From positions 186,001 to 250,000 of the forward strand of contig NZ_VSJK01000001.1 in the NCBI RefSeq assembly GCF_008085915.1: a DNA stretch of 64,000 nucleotides, written 5' to 3'. The stretch comes from Oceaniovalibus sp. ACAM 378 (GTDB lineage Bacteria; Pseudomonadota; Alphaproteobacteria; Rhodobacterales; Rhodobacteraceae). Position numbers and translations under genes: made by a program. This document shows, one piece after another, positions 16,957 to 26,920 of the stretch; position 1 is the stretch's first letter; the number at the start of each line of letters is the position of its first letter. The notes beneath the pieces are model-generated. The model was not told where the DNA came from and did not search any database. It saw only the letters and a program-made list of their open reading frames with translations.

Positions 16957-19043
16957 TCCAGCGGCTCCAGCACCAACGCGACGACAGAATGCGCGCCCAC
17001 CTCCAGAGCGGTGCCGGTCAGGGTGCGTGGTGCGGCATCGGGGTCGGCGGTGTCAATCTCCAACACCCACGCGCTGCCCTCGGGCGGTTCGGGCAAGACT
17101 GCCTCGCGCCCCTCGCCCGAATTATACACGGCAAACACGGCTGTTTCGGTTTCGCCATAGCTGGGGCTGCCCGACGCCGTGCGCATCTCGGCGCAGATGC
17201 AATCCAGCGCCGGATCCTCCCAGCCGGATTCCGAGATTGGGGTGCCATCGGCGGTTGTCCAGAACAGATCGACCTTGCCGTCGATCGCGCGTTCATGGGA
17301 ATGCAGGAACAGTTTCTGCCGCAGGATCGCCCGATCCCGGCGAAACGCGATCAGGCGGCGGGTGAAGGCGTGAAAATCCGGCTCGGCCCGGGACCAGTCG
17401 ATCCAGCTTATCGCGCTGTCTTGGCAATAGGCGTTGTTATTGCCCTGTTGCGAATGGCCCATTTCGTCGCCCGCCAGCAGCATCGGCGTGCCCTGTGACA
17501 AAAACAGCGTCGCCATCAGGTTGCGCCGCCTTTGCGCGCGGGCCGACAGGATAGAGGCCTCTTCTGTCGGTCCCTCAGCCCCCATGTTGTCGGAATAATT
17601 CTCGCCGTGGCCGTCATTGCCGTCTTCGCCGTTCGCCTCGTTGTGTTTCTCGTTATAGGAAACAACGTCTTGCAAGGTGAAACCATCATGGGCGGTGATC
17701 AGGTTGACCGAACTTGTCGCCGGGCGGCCGGAATGGTCGAACTGCAATGCCGATCCGGTCAGACGGTCGGCCAGCCCGGGTGCCATGCCGGGATCCAAGC
17801 GCCAGAACCGGCGCACGGTGTCGCGGTACTTGTCATTCCACTCCATAAAGGGCGGCGGGAAAGCACCCAGTTGATACCCCCCCGGCCCGATATCCCAAGG
17901 TTCGGCGATCAGTTTTACGCCCGACAGCACGGGGTCTTGCCGGATCGCATCGAAAAACGCAGCACCCCGGTCGAACCCCTGATCGGTGCGCCCCAGCGTC
18001 GAGCACAGATCGAACCGAAATCCGTCCACATGCATCACTTCGACCCAATAACGCAGGGAATCCATCACCATCCGCAGGACCATCGGATGATCCACATTCA
18101 CCGTGTTTCCGGTGCCGGTGTCGTTGTGATAGAACCGCGCATCCTCGGCCAGCCGATAATATGACAGGTTGTCCAGCCCGCGGAACGCCAGCGTCGGGCC
18201 CATTTCATTGCCTTCGCAGGTGTGATTGTAAACCACATCCATCAGCACCTCGATGCCTGCGGAATGGAACCGTGCAACCATCTGCTGAAACTCGGAAATC
18301 TGCGCCCGGTGCAGGTATCGCGGCTCGGGCGCGAAAAATCCAAGCGTCTGATAACCCCAGTAATTCGTCAGCTTCTTTTCCACCAGAAACCGGTCGTTCA
18401 GAAACGCCTGCGCGGGCAACAGCTCGATCGCGGTGATCCCGAGATCCGTCAGGTAATCCAGCATCGGATCGGACGCCATGCCAAGGAACGTGCCCGGCAA
18501 TTCAACCCCCGGGTGCAGCGCGGTCAACCCTTTGACATGCGCCTCATAGACCACGGATTCCGTCACGGGGGTCAGCGGCGGCTTGTCGCGACCCCACGAG
18601 AACGAAGGGTCCTCGACCACCGAACGGGGCATGAAAGGCGCGCTGTCGCGTTTGTCAAAACTCAGGTCGGCGTCATCGGCGCCGACGGTATAGCCCATCA
18701 GCGCGTCATCCCAGATCGGATGCCCGGTCAGCCGTTTGGCATAGGGATCGATCAACAGCTTGTTTGGGTTGAACCGGTGGCCTTCCTGCGGCGCGAATGG
18801 CCCGTGGGCGCGCAGCCCGTATTGCTGCCCCGGACGCATGCCCGACACAAAACCGTGCCAGACATCGCCATCGCGTTCAGGCAGGTCAAGCCGTTCAATC
18901 TCGTGTTTGCCATCTTCGGAAAACAGGCACAGAACCATCCGCTGCGCGTGTTCGGAAAAGACGGCGAAATTCACGCCGTCGCCGTCGAATGTCGCGCCAA
19001 GCGGGGCGGCGCGACCTGCGGTCATCACAAATGGGGTGCTCAT
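16953..19043 (-). CDS. glgX: Glycogen debranching enzyme GlgX
   Basis: This 696-residue GH13 isoamylase-type enzyme cleaves alpha-1,6 branches of glycogen limit dextrin. It has an N-terminal CBM48 domain (about residues 10-90) and catalytic residues Asp345 (GFRFDLCST), Glu381 (LIAEPWD) and Asp453 (ITAHDGFT). The AGDEMGHSQQGNNNAYCQD region is characteristic of GlgX. The ATG at 19043 overlaps the glgA stop by four bases; upstream in-frame sequence lies wholly inside glgA and was discarded. It completes the degradative branch with GlgP and MalQ. Confidence 0.94.
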   Translation of the reverse strand: MSTPFVMTAGRAAPLGATFDGDGVNFAVFSEHAQRMVLCLFSEDGKHEIERLDLPERDGDVWHGFVSGMRPGQQYGLRAHGPFAPQEGHRFNPNKLLIDPYAKRLTGHPIWDDALMGYTVGADDADLSFDKRDSAPFMPRSVVEDPSFSWGRDKPPLTPVTESVVYEAHVKGLTALHPGVELPGTFLGMASDPMLDYLTDLGITAIELLPAQAFLNDRFLVEKKLTNYWGYQTLGFFAPEPRYLHRAQISEFQQMVARFHSAGIEVLMDVVYNHTCEGNEMGPTLAFRGLDNLSYYRLAEDARFYHNDTGTGNTVNVDHPMVLRMVMDSLRYWVEVMHVDGFRFDLCSTLGRTDQGFDRGAAFFDAIRQDPVLSGVKLIAEPWDIGPGGYQLGAFPPPFMEWNDKYRDTVRRFWRLDPGMAPGLADRLTGSALQFDHSGRPATSSVNLITAHDGFTLQDVVSYNEKHNEANGEDGNDGHGENYSDNMGAEGPTEEASILSARAQRRRNLMATLFLSQGTPMLLAGDEMGHSQQGNNNAYCQDSAISWIDWSRAEPDFHAFTRRLIAFRRDRAILRQKLFLHSHERAIDGKVDLFWTTADGTPISESGWEDPALDCICAEMRTASGSPSYGETETAVFAVYNSGEGREAVLPEPPEGSAWVLEIDTADPDAAPRTLTGTALEVGAHSVVALVLEPLE

Positions 19044-20476
19044 CCGTCGGTCATCAACCTTTGATACAGGGCGGCATAATCTGCGGCCGAAGTTTCCCAA
19101 CCGACCGGGTGCGCCATAGCATTGAGCCGCATCTTCCGCCACACATCTGGCATGGCGTAAAGCGCAATCAACCGGTCCAGAGCATCAGACAGCGCAGGAA
19201 CGCTCACCGGGGTGAACTGTACTCCGGTTGCAACGCCCGCGCGCAGTGCCGCGTCGTTGGCAGAAATCACCGTGTCGGTCAGACCGCCAGTCAGCGACAC
19301 GACCGGGATGGTGCCATATCGAAGCCCGTAAAGCTGTGTCAGACCGCAGGGTTCAAAACGCGACGGCACCAGAATCGCATCTCCGCCCGCCATCATCCGA
19401 TGGCTCAGCGTCTCGTCATATCCGATCCGCACCCCCACGCCGTCATGCCGCTCGGCCAGATCAAGAAATGCCCGTTCCAACCCCGGATCGCCACTGCCCA
19501 GCAAGGCCAAGCGTCCGCCCTGTTCCAGAAACTGCGGCAGAGCCCCGATCAGCAGGTCCAACCCTTTTTGCTCGGACAGGCGCGAAATCACGATGGCCAG
19601 CGGCCCGTCGCCCGCGGGCAATCCGAACTCCTGCACCAGCCGGGCCTTGTTCGCCGCCTTGCCGGGTGGCGCGTCATAGGCGACTATGGCGCTGTCAGTG
19701 GCCGGGTTCCATGCCTCGGTATCGATCCCGTTCAGGATACCCGACAGCACGCCCGCCCGCGCCCGCATCACACCATCCAGCCCCATGCCGAACTCCGGCG
19801 TCATCAATTCGCGCGCATAGCCGGGTGAAACCGTGGTCAGCCGGTCGGCGAACATCAGACCGGCCTTCAGCGCCGAAATCCGTCCCCAGAATTCGGCGCC
19901 ATCAGGTGTAAACGCCCAACGCGGCAGGCGCAGCGCATCCAGACTGGAGGCCGGGGCCAGCCCGTGAAAGGCGATGTTATGGATCGTCATCACGGTTTTC
20001 ACCTGCGTCGCCGCGCCGTTTTCGCGCAGATACAACGGCGTCAGGCCCGCCTGCCAATCGTGACAATGGAGGATATCGGGTCGCCAACCCGCCACACCTT
20101 CGGCACCGATCCGCGCCGCCATCCATGACAGTGCCGCGAACCGTTCAGGATTGTCTGTCCAGTCCTGCCCGCCCGCATTGAGATAGATCGATCCGGGGCG
20201 GTCAAACAGGTGCGGCGCGCGCAGGATCAACAGGTCAAGCCCCGCAGCCCTTCCCGCCACCACCTCGACCCTGCCACCAAACAGGTCATCCTCGGCCAAC
20301 ACCACTTTGCCCGCACCGATCTGTGACAGAACCGCCGGATAGCCGGGCAACAGGGTACGCATCTCGCACCCCTGCCCGGCCAGCGCGGCGGGAAGCGCGC
20401 CCACCACATCGGCCAGACCGCCGGTCTTGACCAGTGGCGCGCATTCCGACGCAACCGACAGCACCCGTGTCGTCAC
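19040..20476 (-). CDS. glgA: Glycogen synthase (ADP-glucose)
   Basis: This 478-residue GT5 enzyme extends alpha-1,4-glucan chains from ADP-glucose. The N-terminal KTGGLADV loop (residues 17-24) is the ADP-glucose-binding signature, and the C-terminal [18 protein letters not shown] holds the retaining glycosyltransferase Glu. Both Rossmann domains are complete. Four-base ATGA overlaps on both sides, with glgC and glgX, point to coupled translation. Confidence 0.95.
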   Translation of the reverse strand: MTTRVLSVASECAPLVKTGGLADVVGALPAALAGQGCEMRTLLPGYPAVLSQIGAGKVVLAEDDLFGGRVEVVAGRAAGLDLLILRAPHLFDRPGSIYLNAGGQDWTDNPERFAALSWMAARIGAEGVAGWRPDILHCHDWQAGLTPLYLRENGAATQVKTVMTIHNIAFHGLAPASSLDALRLPRWAFTPDGAEFWGRISALKAGLMFADRLTTVSPGYARELMTPEFGMGLDGVMRARAGVLSGILNGIDTEAWNPATDSAIVAYDAPPGKAANKARLVQEFGLPAGDGPLAIVISRLSEQKGLDLLIGALPQFLEQGGRLALLGSGDPGLERAFLDLAERHDGVGVRIGYDETLSHRMMAGGDAILVPSRFEPCGLTQLYGLRYGTIPVVSLTGGLTDTVISANDAALRAGVATGVQFTPVSVPALSDALDRLIALYAMPDVWRKMRLNAMAHPVGWETSAADYAALYQRLMTDG

Positions 20477-21738
20477 TTGGCCGCCCTCGCATCCATCATT
20501 GACTGGGTGATCAGCGTTACGCCACCCTCAGAGACGCGGAACCCGTTGGCCCTGTCTTCCTCCACATCGAACCCGGCGCGCATCCCTTCGGGAATCCTGA
20601 CGCCCCGGTCGATCACCACCTTTTTCAGCTTGGCCTTCCGTCCGATGTTGACATAGGGCAGCACGACCGCCTGTTCGAGCGTGGCATAGGAATTCGTATG
20701 AACCTGCGTAAACAACAGTGATTCCCGGATCTCGGTGCCCGAGATGATGCATCCCCCGGCAACAAGAGACGACAGGGCGACGCCGCGCCGGTCCGGCGCG
20801 TCATGGACGAATTTTGCGGGGGGCACGGATTCAGAATAGGTCCAGATTGGCCATTCGTGATCCCATAGGTCAAGATCGGGGGTAAAGCCGCACAGATCGA
20901 TGTTCGCCTTCCAGAACGCATCGATCGTGCCCACATCGCGCCAGTATGCCGGCGCTTCGGGGGTGTGGCGCACACAGCTTTCCTCGAACCGATGCGCCAT
21001 CGCCTTGCCGTTTTTTACGATATCGGGAATCAGGTCGCTGCCAAAATCATGGCTTGAATTCGGATTCTCCGAGTCGCGGATCAGCAGATCGCGCAGGAAC
21101 GACCATCTGAAGACATAGATCCCCATCGAGGCCAGCGTGATATCCGGGTCGTCCGGCGTTCCCGGTGGATCCTTGGGCTTTTCCAGAAACGAGGTGATCC
21201 GGTCGCTGGCGTCGATGTCCATGACCCCAAAGGCCGAAGCCTCGGAGCGCGGCACGGTCAGGCAGCCGATGGTGACGTCGGCGTCGGTGTCTACATGCTG
21301 ACGCAGCATCAGCTCGTAATCCATCTTGTAGATATGATCACCGGCAAGGATCAGAACGTAATCCACACCGTAACTGTCGACAATATCGATGTTCTGAGTC
21401 ACGGCGTCGGCGGTGCCCAGATACCATTTATTTTCCGAAACACGCTGCGATGCCGGCAGGATATCAAGATATTCGTTCCGTTCGGCGCGAAAGAACGACC
21501 AACCGCGCTGGCAATGGCGGATCAGCGAATGCGCCTTGTATTGGGTGGCGATGGCCATTTTCTTGATGCCCGAGTTCAGCGCGTTTGACAGGGCGAAATC
21601 AATGATCCGGGTCTTGCCGCCAAAATAGACGGCGGGTTTTGCGCGGGTGTCCGTCAGTTCCTTCAGCCGGCTGCCCCGTCCCCCGGCCAGTACAAAGGCC
21701 ATGCTGCGGCTAGACAGTCTCGCATTCGGTTCCGCCAT
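20473..21738 (-). CDS. glgC: Glucose-1-phosphate adenylyltransferase
   Basis: This 421-residue ADP-glucose pyrophosphorylase catalyses the committed step of glycogen synthesis. The nucleotide-binding loop [11 protein letters not shown] near residue 15 is followed by KPAVYFGGK, and the allosteric region and C-terminal left-handed beta-helix ([20 protein letters not shown]) are present. The ATG at 21738 follows GGGAGGGG. Family members in Rhodobacterales respond to fructose-6-phosphate or pyruvate; the effector here cannot be read. It is 87 bp after glgB. Confidence 0.95.
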   Translation of the reverse strand: MAEPNARLSSRSMAFVLAGGRGSRLKELTDTRAKPAVYFGGKTRIIDFALSNALNSGIKKMAIATQYKAHSLIRHCQRGWSFFRAERNEYLDILPASQRVSENKWYLGTADAVTQNIDIVDSYGVDYVLILAGDHIYKMDYELMLRQHVDTDADVTIGCLTVPRSEASAFGVMDIDASDRITSFLEKPKDPPGTPDDPDITLASMGIYVFRWSFLRDLLIRDSENPNSSHDFGSDLIPDIVKNGKAMAHRFEESCVRHTPEAPAYWRDVGTIDAFWKANIDLCGFTPDLDLWDHEWPIWTYSESVPPAKFVHDAPDRRGVALSSLVAGGCIISGTEIRESLLFTQVHTNSYATLEQAVVLPYVNIGRKAKLKKVVIDRGVRIPEGMRAGFDVEEDRANGFRVSEGGVTLITQSMMDARAAK

Positions 21739-21825
21739 GGTTTCCCCTCCCGTTGCGGGCATTTGCCCTGTTTTATTTGGCGCGCCGCTTGGGCTGAATC
21801 CGCGCGGCGGCGGTTTTTACAACAA

Positions 21826-24177
21826 TCAATCCTTGATAAAGATCAGCGTGGACAGGGGCGGGAGCACCACAAGCGCCGATCCCGGTTGCCCCTGATGCGG
21901 CGCATCCGATGCATCGACCGCGCCCATGTTTCCACGATTTCCGCCCCCATAGACGCCCGCGTCGGTATTCAGCAGCTCGCGCCAGCGGCCCGCATGGGGC
22001 AGGCCCATCCGGTAATCAGTGCGTTCGACCGGCGTAAGATTGCACACCACGACGATTTCGGCATCGTCCTCGCCGCCACGCCTGACCCAGGACAGGATCG
22101 AATTTTCGGCATCGTTGACCTCAATCCATTGGAAACCCGTCGGATCGCAGTCTTTGACGTGCAGCGACGGGTGTTCGCGGTACAGCCCATTCAGATCACG
22201 CACGAGATTTTGCATGCCCCGGTGCGCCGGATCGTTCAGAACGCCCCATGTCAGTTCGGCGTCGTGGTTCCATTCGCCCGGCTGGGCGAACTCCTGCCCC
22301 ATGAACAACAGCTTTTTGCCCGGATGCCCCCACATGAACCCGTAATAGGCGCGCAGATTGGCGAATTTCTCCCAAGTGTTGCCGGGCATCTTGTCCAGCA
22401 TGGAGCCCTTGCCATGCACAACCTCGTCATGGCTGATCGGCAGGATGAAATTCTCGGTGAACGCATAGTGTATGCCAAAGGTCATCTGATGATGATGGTG
22501 GCGGCGATAGATCGGATCCCGCTCCATGTAACTCAGGGTGTCGTTCATCCACCCCATGTTCCACTTGTATCCAAACCCAAGCCCTCCGGCATCCACCGGC
22601 TGAGACACGCCGGGAAATGACGTGCTTTCCTCGGCCACGGTCATGATCCCCGGCTGCTGGCCATAGACGATGGTATTGGTGTCGCGCAGCATGGCGATCG
22701 CTTCATAATTTTCGCGCCCGCCGTCCTTGTTGGGCACCCATTCATCATGTTTGCGCGAATAATCACGGTACAACATTGACGCCACCGCATCCACGCGCAG
22801 CCCGTCGACATGGTATTCCTCAAGCCAATACAGGGCGTTGGATACCAGAAAATTCGCCACCTCAGAGCGGCCATAGTTATAAATCAGGGTGTTCCAGTCC
22901 TGATGAAACCCCTCGCGTGGGTCGGCGTGTTCATAAAGATGCGTGCCATCGAACTTGCACAACCCATGAGCATCCGCGGGGAAATGGCCGGGAACCCAAT
23001 CGAGGATCACGCCGATGCCCCGAATATGCGCCGCCTCGACCAGATTGCGGAATTCGTGCGGCGGGCCGTGACGCACGGTGGGCGCGAACAGGCCGACCGG
23101 CTGATACCCCCATGAGCCGTCAAAGGGATATTCGCTGATCGGCATCAGTTCGATATGGGTGAACCCCATGTCGACGACATAATCGATCAGCTGCTCTGCC
23201 GCCTCGACATAGGACAGCGGGCGATTGCCATCCTCGGCGACACGACGCCACGATCCCAGATGCACCTCGTACACCGAAATCGGCGCGGTGCGGGCGTTGT
23301 TTTCGGCGCGGTAATCCATCCATGCGGCATCGTTCCAGCCAAAACCGCGAATATCGCGCACCATGCTGGCGTTCAGCGGTGGGTGTTGCGAGCCAAAGCC
23401 AACCGGATCGGCCTTGAGCGGTTGCAGAGTACCGTCGGCGCCAATGATCTCGTATTTGTAGACTTCTTTGTCGGCCACAGCCGGCACGAAAATCTCCCAG
23501 ACCCCGGTGCCGCCGCGCCGCCGCATGGGATGGCGCCGGCCGTCCCAGTGGTTGAAGCCGCCGACGACGCTGACCCTTTGGGCATTGGGCGCCCAGACGG
23601 CGAAATGGGTGCCCGCTGTTCCCTCGTGGGTCATCACATGCGCACCCAGAACGGTCCAGATCCGCTGGTGCGTGCCTTCGCCCAACAGGTATTCGTCAAT
23701 CTCGCCGATCACCGGGCCAAAGCGGAAGGCGTCCTGAAAATCCCAGAAATTACCGGCCCCGTCGCCACCCTTCAGGGTATAGGGTTCGCCGTCTGGAATT
23801 TTGCCGGTGAACACCGACAAACCCTCGGCCACCCGGGTCAGCGGATGATCCTTGCCGTGAACGACTGCCGCCAGTGTCGCAGCACCGGGATCCATGGCCG
23901 TGATCCATGTCTCGCCCCCTGTGACATGCGGGCCCAGAACCGCGAACGGATCGCCGTGCCGCCCGTCATGCAGCGCCTGCGCCGTCTCGACCGTGACGGG
24001 CGGGGCGGCACTTGCAGGCTTGCGCGCAGCCGCGGGTTTCGCCGGTGCTGCCCGGTCTTTGGGTGGCTTGGTCGCGCCTTTTGCCCCGGGCTTTGGGTGG
24101 CCCACGGCGGGTTTGGTCACGGGTTCGGCGTTGGTTTTGGCGCCGGATGTCTTTGCGGGTGTTTTAGGTGTCTTCAT
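21826..24177 (-). CDS. glgB: Glycogen branching enzyme with a basic N-terminal tail
   Basis: This 783-residue GH13 enzyme introduces alpha-1,6 branches. Residues from about 75 form the usual N1 and CBM48 domains and the catalytic barrel, with Asp463 (GLRVDAVAS), Glu516 (TVAEESTS) and an Asp in ISHDEVVHGKGS, then the C-terminal beta domain. Residues 1-60 are unusual: almost entirely Lys, Ala, Pro, Thr and Gly, with about eleven Lys and hardly any acidic residue, resembling histone-H1/AlgP-like tails. The ATG at 24177 follows GGGAG very closely; a GTG three codons earlier is possible. It is 69 bp after glgP. Confidence 0.93.
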   Translation of the reverse strand: MKTPKTPAKTSGAKTNAEPVTKPAVGHPKPGAKGATKPPKDRAAPAKPAAARKPASAAPPVTVETAQALHDGRHGDPFAVLGPHVTGGETWITAMDPGAATLAAVVHGKDHPLTRVAEGLSVFTGKIPDGEPYTLKGGDGAGNFWDFQDAFRFGPVIGEIDEYLLGEGTHQRIWTVLGAHVMTHEGTAGTHFAVWAPNAQRVSVVGGFNHWDGRRHPMRRRGGTGVWEIFVPAVADKEVYKYEIIGADGTLQPLKADPVGFGSQHPPLNASMVRDIRGFGWNDAAWMDYRAENNARTAPISVYEVHLGSWRRVAEDGNRPLSYVEAAEQLIDYVVDMGFTHIELMPISEYPFDGSWGYQPVGLFAPTVRHGPPHEFRNLVEAAHIRGIGVILDWVPGHFPADAHGLCKFDGTHLYEHADPREGFHQDWNTLIYNYGRSEVANFLVSNALYWLEEYHVDGLRVDAVASMLYRDYSRKHDEWVPNKDGGRENYEAIAMLRDTNTIVYGQQPGIMTVAEESTSFPGVSQPVDAGGLGFGYKWNMGWMNDTLSYMERDPIYRRHHHHQMTFGIHYAFTENFILPISHDEVVHGKGSMLDKMPGNTWEKFANLRAYYGFMWGHPGKKLLFMGQEFAQPGEWNHDAELTWGVLNDPAHRGMQNLVRDLNGLYREHPSLHVKDCDPTGFQWIEVNDAENSILSWVRRGGEDDAEIVVVCNLTPVERTDYRMGLPHAGRWRELLNTDAGVYGGGNRGNMGAVDASDAPHQGQPGSALVVLPPLSTLIFIKD

Positions 24178-24246
24178 GACTCCCACGTTAGGCCGTTTGA
24201 GGTGTTTCTCAAGCGATTATCGTGTTTGCCCGCTTTGAATGTGGCC

Positions 24247-26640
24247 TTATTCCGCCGCTACAACCGCCCGCGCACCCCATATATCCTGCATATAGCCACG
24301 GATCGTGCGGTCCGAAGAAAACCAACCCGAGCGCGCCGTATTCAACAGCGCCATCCGGGTCCAGCGCTCCTGATCGGCAAAAACCGCGTCCACTTCGCGC
24401 TGTGCGCGCCAATAATCGGTGAAGTCCGAAGCCACCAGAAAATAGTCCGGCCCCGTCAGGTTGTCGGTGATCGCATGGAACAGCGTCGGATCGTCCCGCG
24501 AGAATACACCCTTGCGAATGGCGTCTGCCGCGCGGGCCAGACGCGGATCGGCGGCCACGGCCTGTGCCGCATGGCCATCCACCTCGCGGCGCGCGACGAC
24601 TTCGTCTGCCGTCATGCCGAACAGGAAAAAATTGTCGGCCCCCACATGTTCGCGGATTTCAACGTTCGCCCCGTCCAGCGTGCCCACCGTCAGCGCGCCG
24701 TTCAGTGCGAATTTCATGTTGCCGGTGCCCGATGCCTCTTTACCGGCAGTGCTGATCTGTTCCGAAAGGTCCGATGCCGGAATCAACCGCTCGGCAAGCG
24801 TGACGTTATAGTTCGGCGGATAGACCACCTTGAGCCATTTCGACGTCACCGGATCCGCATTAAGTATATCCGCCACATTGTTGATAAGATGGATTATCTG
24901 CTTCGCAAACACATAGCCCGGTGCCGCCTTGCCACCAAAAATCTTGACCCTTGGTGTCCAGTTGCCGTTCGGATTATCGCGAATCTCCTGCCACAGGGCG
25001 ATGGTTTCGAGGATGTTCAGGTGCTGGCGTTTGTATTCGTGAATCCGCTTAATCTGGACGTCGAACATGGCCTGCGGGTCCAGCGAGATGCCCTGCGTCC
25101 CGGCGAACCAGTTCGACAGCTCCATCTTGTTGTCACGCTTTGCCGCCGCATAATCGGTCAAAAACCCGGCGTCATCCACGCGCGCCTCAAGCCCTTGCAA
25201 CTGCTCAAGATCTTCAATCCAACCGTCGCCGATTGCCTCGGTGATCAGGGAAGACAGGCGCGGGTTGGCCGATAAAACCCAGCGGCGCGGGGTCACACCG
25301 TTGGTTTCATTGACGATCCGGTCGGGATGCAGCGCGTGCAGATCCTTGAACACGGTCTCCTTCATCAGCCCGGTATGCAGCGCCGACACGCCGTTGACCT
25401 TATGCGCCATAGTAAAGGCGATTTCGCCCATCTTGACCTCGCCCCCCTCGCGCAGGGTGATGTTGCGGGTCGGATTGGCCTTGGCGTGGGCATCGTCAAT
25501 CGCCTCGATCAACTGCATATGGCGCGGCAGCAGATCCGACATCAGGTCTTCGCTCCAGCGTTCCAGCGCCTCGGGCAACAGGGTGTGGTTGGTGTAGGAC
25601 AGGCAGCCGCGCGCTGTTTCGATCGCGTCGGCCAGCTCCATGCCCTTTTCATCGTGCAGGATGCGCACCAGTTCGGGGCCTGCGATGGCCGGATGCGTAT
25701 CATTCAGCTGAATCGCCACTTTCGACGGCAACAATGTCAGATTGTCGTATTCGCTGTCGAACCGGCGCAGGATGTCGCGCAGAGAGGCGGCGGTGAAAAA
25801 GAACTCTTGTTTCAGGCGCAGGCGCTTGCCTTCGGGGGTGCTGTCGTCAGGATACAGCACGCGGGAAATCGTGCGCGCCAGCGCCTCGGGCTCGGCTGCA
25901 CCGTAATAATCGCCAGCATTGAACCGGTCGAGATCGAACAGTTTCGTCGGCAGGGATTCCCACAGCCGCAGGGTGTTCGCCCACCGCCCCTTCCAGCCGA
26001 TGATCGGCGTGTCATGGGCCTTGGCAATCACGGATTCGCCAGGGGTCCAGACCGCCGTCTTGCCCTGCGTCGCCACATCGCCGCCAAAATCAATGGTATA
26101 GCAAGCCTCGGGCCGCTCAAACTCCCAGGCATGGCTCTGCTGCAACCAGTCCTCGGGCGCTTCTTTCTGTACGCCGTTCTCAAAGCTCTGTTTGAACAGC
26201 CCATGTTCATAACGAATGCCATAGCCATAGGCGGGGCAGCCGATTGTCGACAGGGACTCAAGGAAACACGCCGCCAGCCGCCCCAGCCCGCCATTGCCCA
26301 ATGCCGCGTCCGGCTCATCCTCAACCACGGTCGCCAGATCGGTTCCATGGGCACGCAAGGCCGCATCGGCCGTTTCGAGCAGGCCAAGGTTGACGACCGC
26401 ATCCTCAAGCAACCGCCCGATCAGAAACTCCATCGACAGGTAATACACCCGCTTGTGCTGTCCGTTATAGGTGGCGCGGGTGCTGGCGAACCAAGGATCG
26501 ACAATCCGGTCGCGCACGGTCAGTGACAATGCAAGCCGCCAATCCGTCAACTGGGCATGGATCGGATCCTTGCCCATCGAATAGGTCAAGTGGCGGGCGA
26601 TGGCATCGGCAAAATCTGACGCTGAATCCTTGGCGGACAT
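24247..26640 (-). CDS. glgP: Glycogen phosphorylase
   Basis: This 797-residue GT35 enzyme releases glucose-1-phosphate from glycogen. The pyridoxal-phosphate lysine motif KEASGTGNMKFALNGALT is intact, as are GGLGRLAACFLES and the C-terminal EIREHVGADNFFLFG. The ATG at 26640 has AAGGAT upstream; a 51-codon in-frame extension runs into the divergent promoter region and was rejected. As first gene of the glg run it puts degradation ahead of synthesis in the operon. A plausible promoter lies at 26698-26726. Confidence 0.95.
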   Translation of the reverse strand: MSAKDSASDFADAIARHLTYSMGKDPIHAQLTDWRLALSLTVRDRIVDPWFASTRATYNGQHKRVYYLSMEFLIGRLLEDAVVNLGLLETADAALRAHGTDLATVVEDEPDAALGNGGLGRLAACFLESLSTIGCPAYGYGIRYEHGLFKQSFENGVQKEAPEDWLQQSHAWEFERPEACYTIDFGGDVATQGKTAVWTPGESVIAKAHDTPIIGWKGRWANTLRLWESLPTKLFDLDRFNAGDYYGAAEPEALARTISRVLYPDDSTPEGKRLRLKQEFFFTAASLRDILRRFDSEYDNLTLLPSKVAIQLNDTHPAIAGPELVRILHDEKGMELADAIETARGCLSYTNHTLLPEALERWSEDLMSDLLPRHMQLIEAIDDAHAKANPTRNITLREGGEVKMGEIAFTMAHKVNGVSALHTGLMKETVFKDLHALHPDRIVNETNGVTPRRWVLSANPRLSSLITEAIGDGWIEDLEQLQGLEARVDDAGFLTDYAAAKRDNKMELSNWFAGTQGISLDPQAMFDVQIKRIHEYKRQHLNILETIALWQEIRDNPNGNWTPRVKIFGGKAAPGYVFAKQIIHLINNVADILNADPVTSKWLKVVYPPNYNVTLAERLIPASDLSEQISTAGKEASGTGNMKFALNGALTVGTLDGANVEIREHVGADNFFLFGMTADEVVARREVDGHAAQAVAADPRLARAADAIRKGVFSRDDPTLFHAITDNLTGPDYFLVASDFTDYWRAQREVDAVFADQERWTRMALLNTARSGWFSSDRTIRGYMQDIWGARAVVAAE

Positions 26641-26697
26641 CGGATATCCTTTCTTCCCCCTCAAACGGGAGCGTGTTGGCGGTAACCGCAAGCCGCA

Positions 26698-26726
26698 GTT
26701 ATTTTCCAAACCGGACAGCCTTGCAA
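26698..26726 (-). promoter_or_regulatory. Possible promoter of the glg operon
   Basis: On the minus strand TTGCAA (26721-26726) and AATAAC (26698-26703) are spaced 17 bp, about 58 bp upstream of glgP. The -35 is good and the -10 is a 4/6 match. It would drive glgP and perhaps the whole run down to qor. Confidence 0.4.
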
Positions 26727-26785
26727 CCGCTTTGGACAGAGTTTTCGCACTATACGCCGCGTCTCTCTGGCAGGCGACGCGAAAA

Positions 26786-26800
26786 TGCTGCACTGCAGCA
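26786..26800. promoter_or_regulatory. Perfect palindrome between glgP and the MATE gene
   Basis: TGCTGCA and TGCAGCA are 7-bp inverted arms around one C. The site lies about 60 bp upstream of the predicted glgP -35 and 120 bp before the MATE start. It could be an operator for either gene; I do not recognise its binding protein. Confidence 0.35.
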
Positions 26801-26920
26801 ACACCAATTCATCGACGGGCACGCCGCTGCGTTACGATGGCTCGATTGTCGGTGGGCGGGAAAGGCCTGTCAATTCCAGTCGCTGCGGTTAGGGTGTGGC
26901 GCGCACAACAAGGGCAGAAA

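Noticed and set aside
23155-25275. A 706-codon plus-strand frame
   Set aside because: It is antisense to glgB and glgP and has no recognisable domain or ribosome site.
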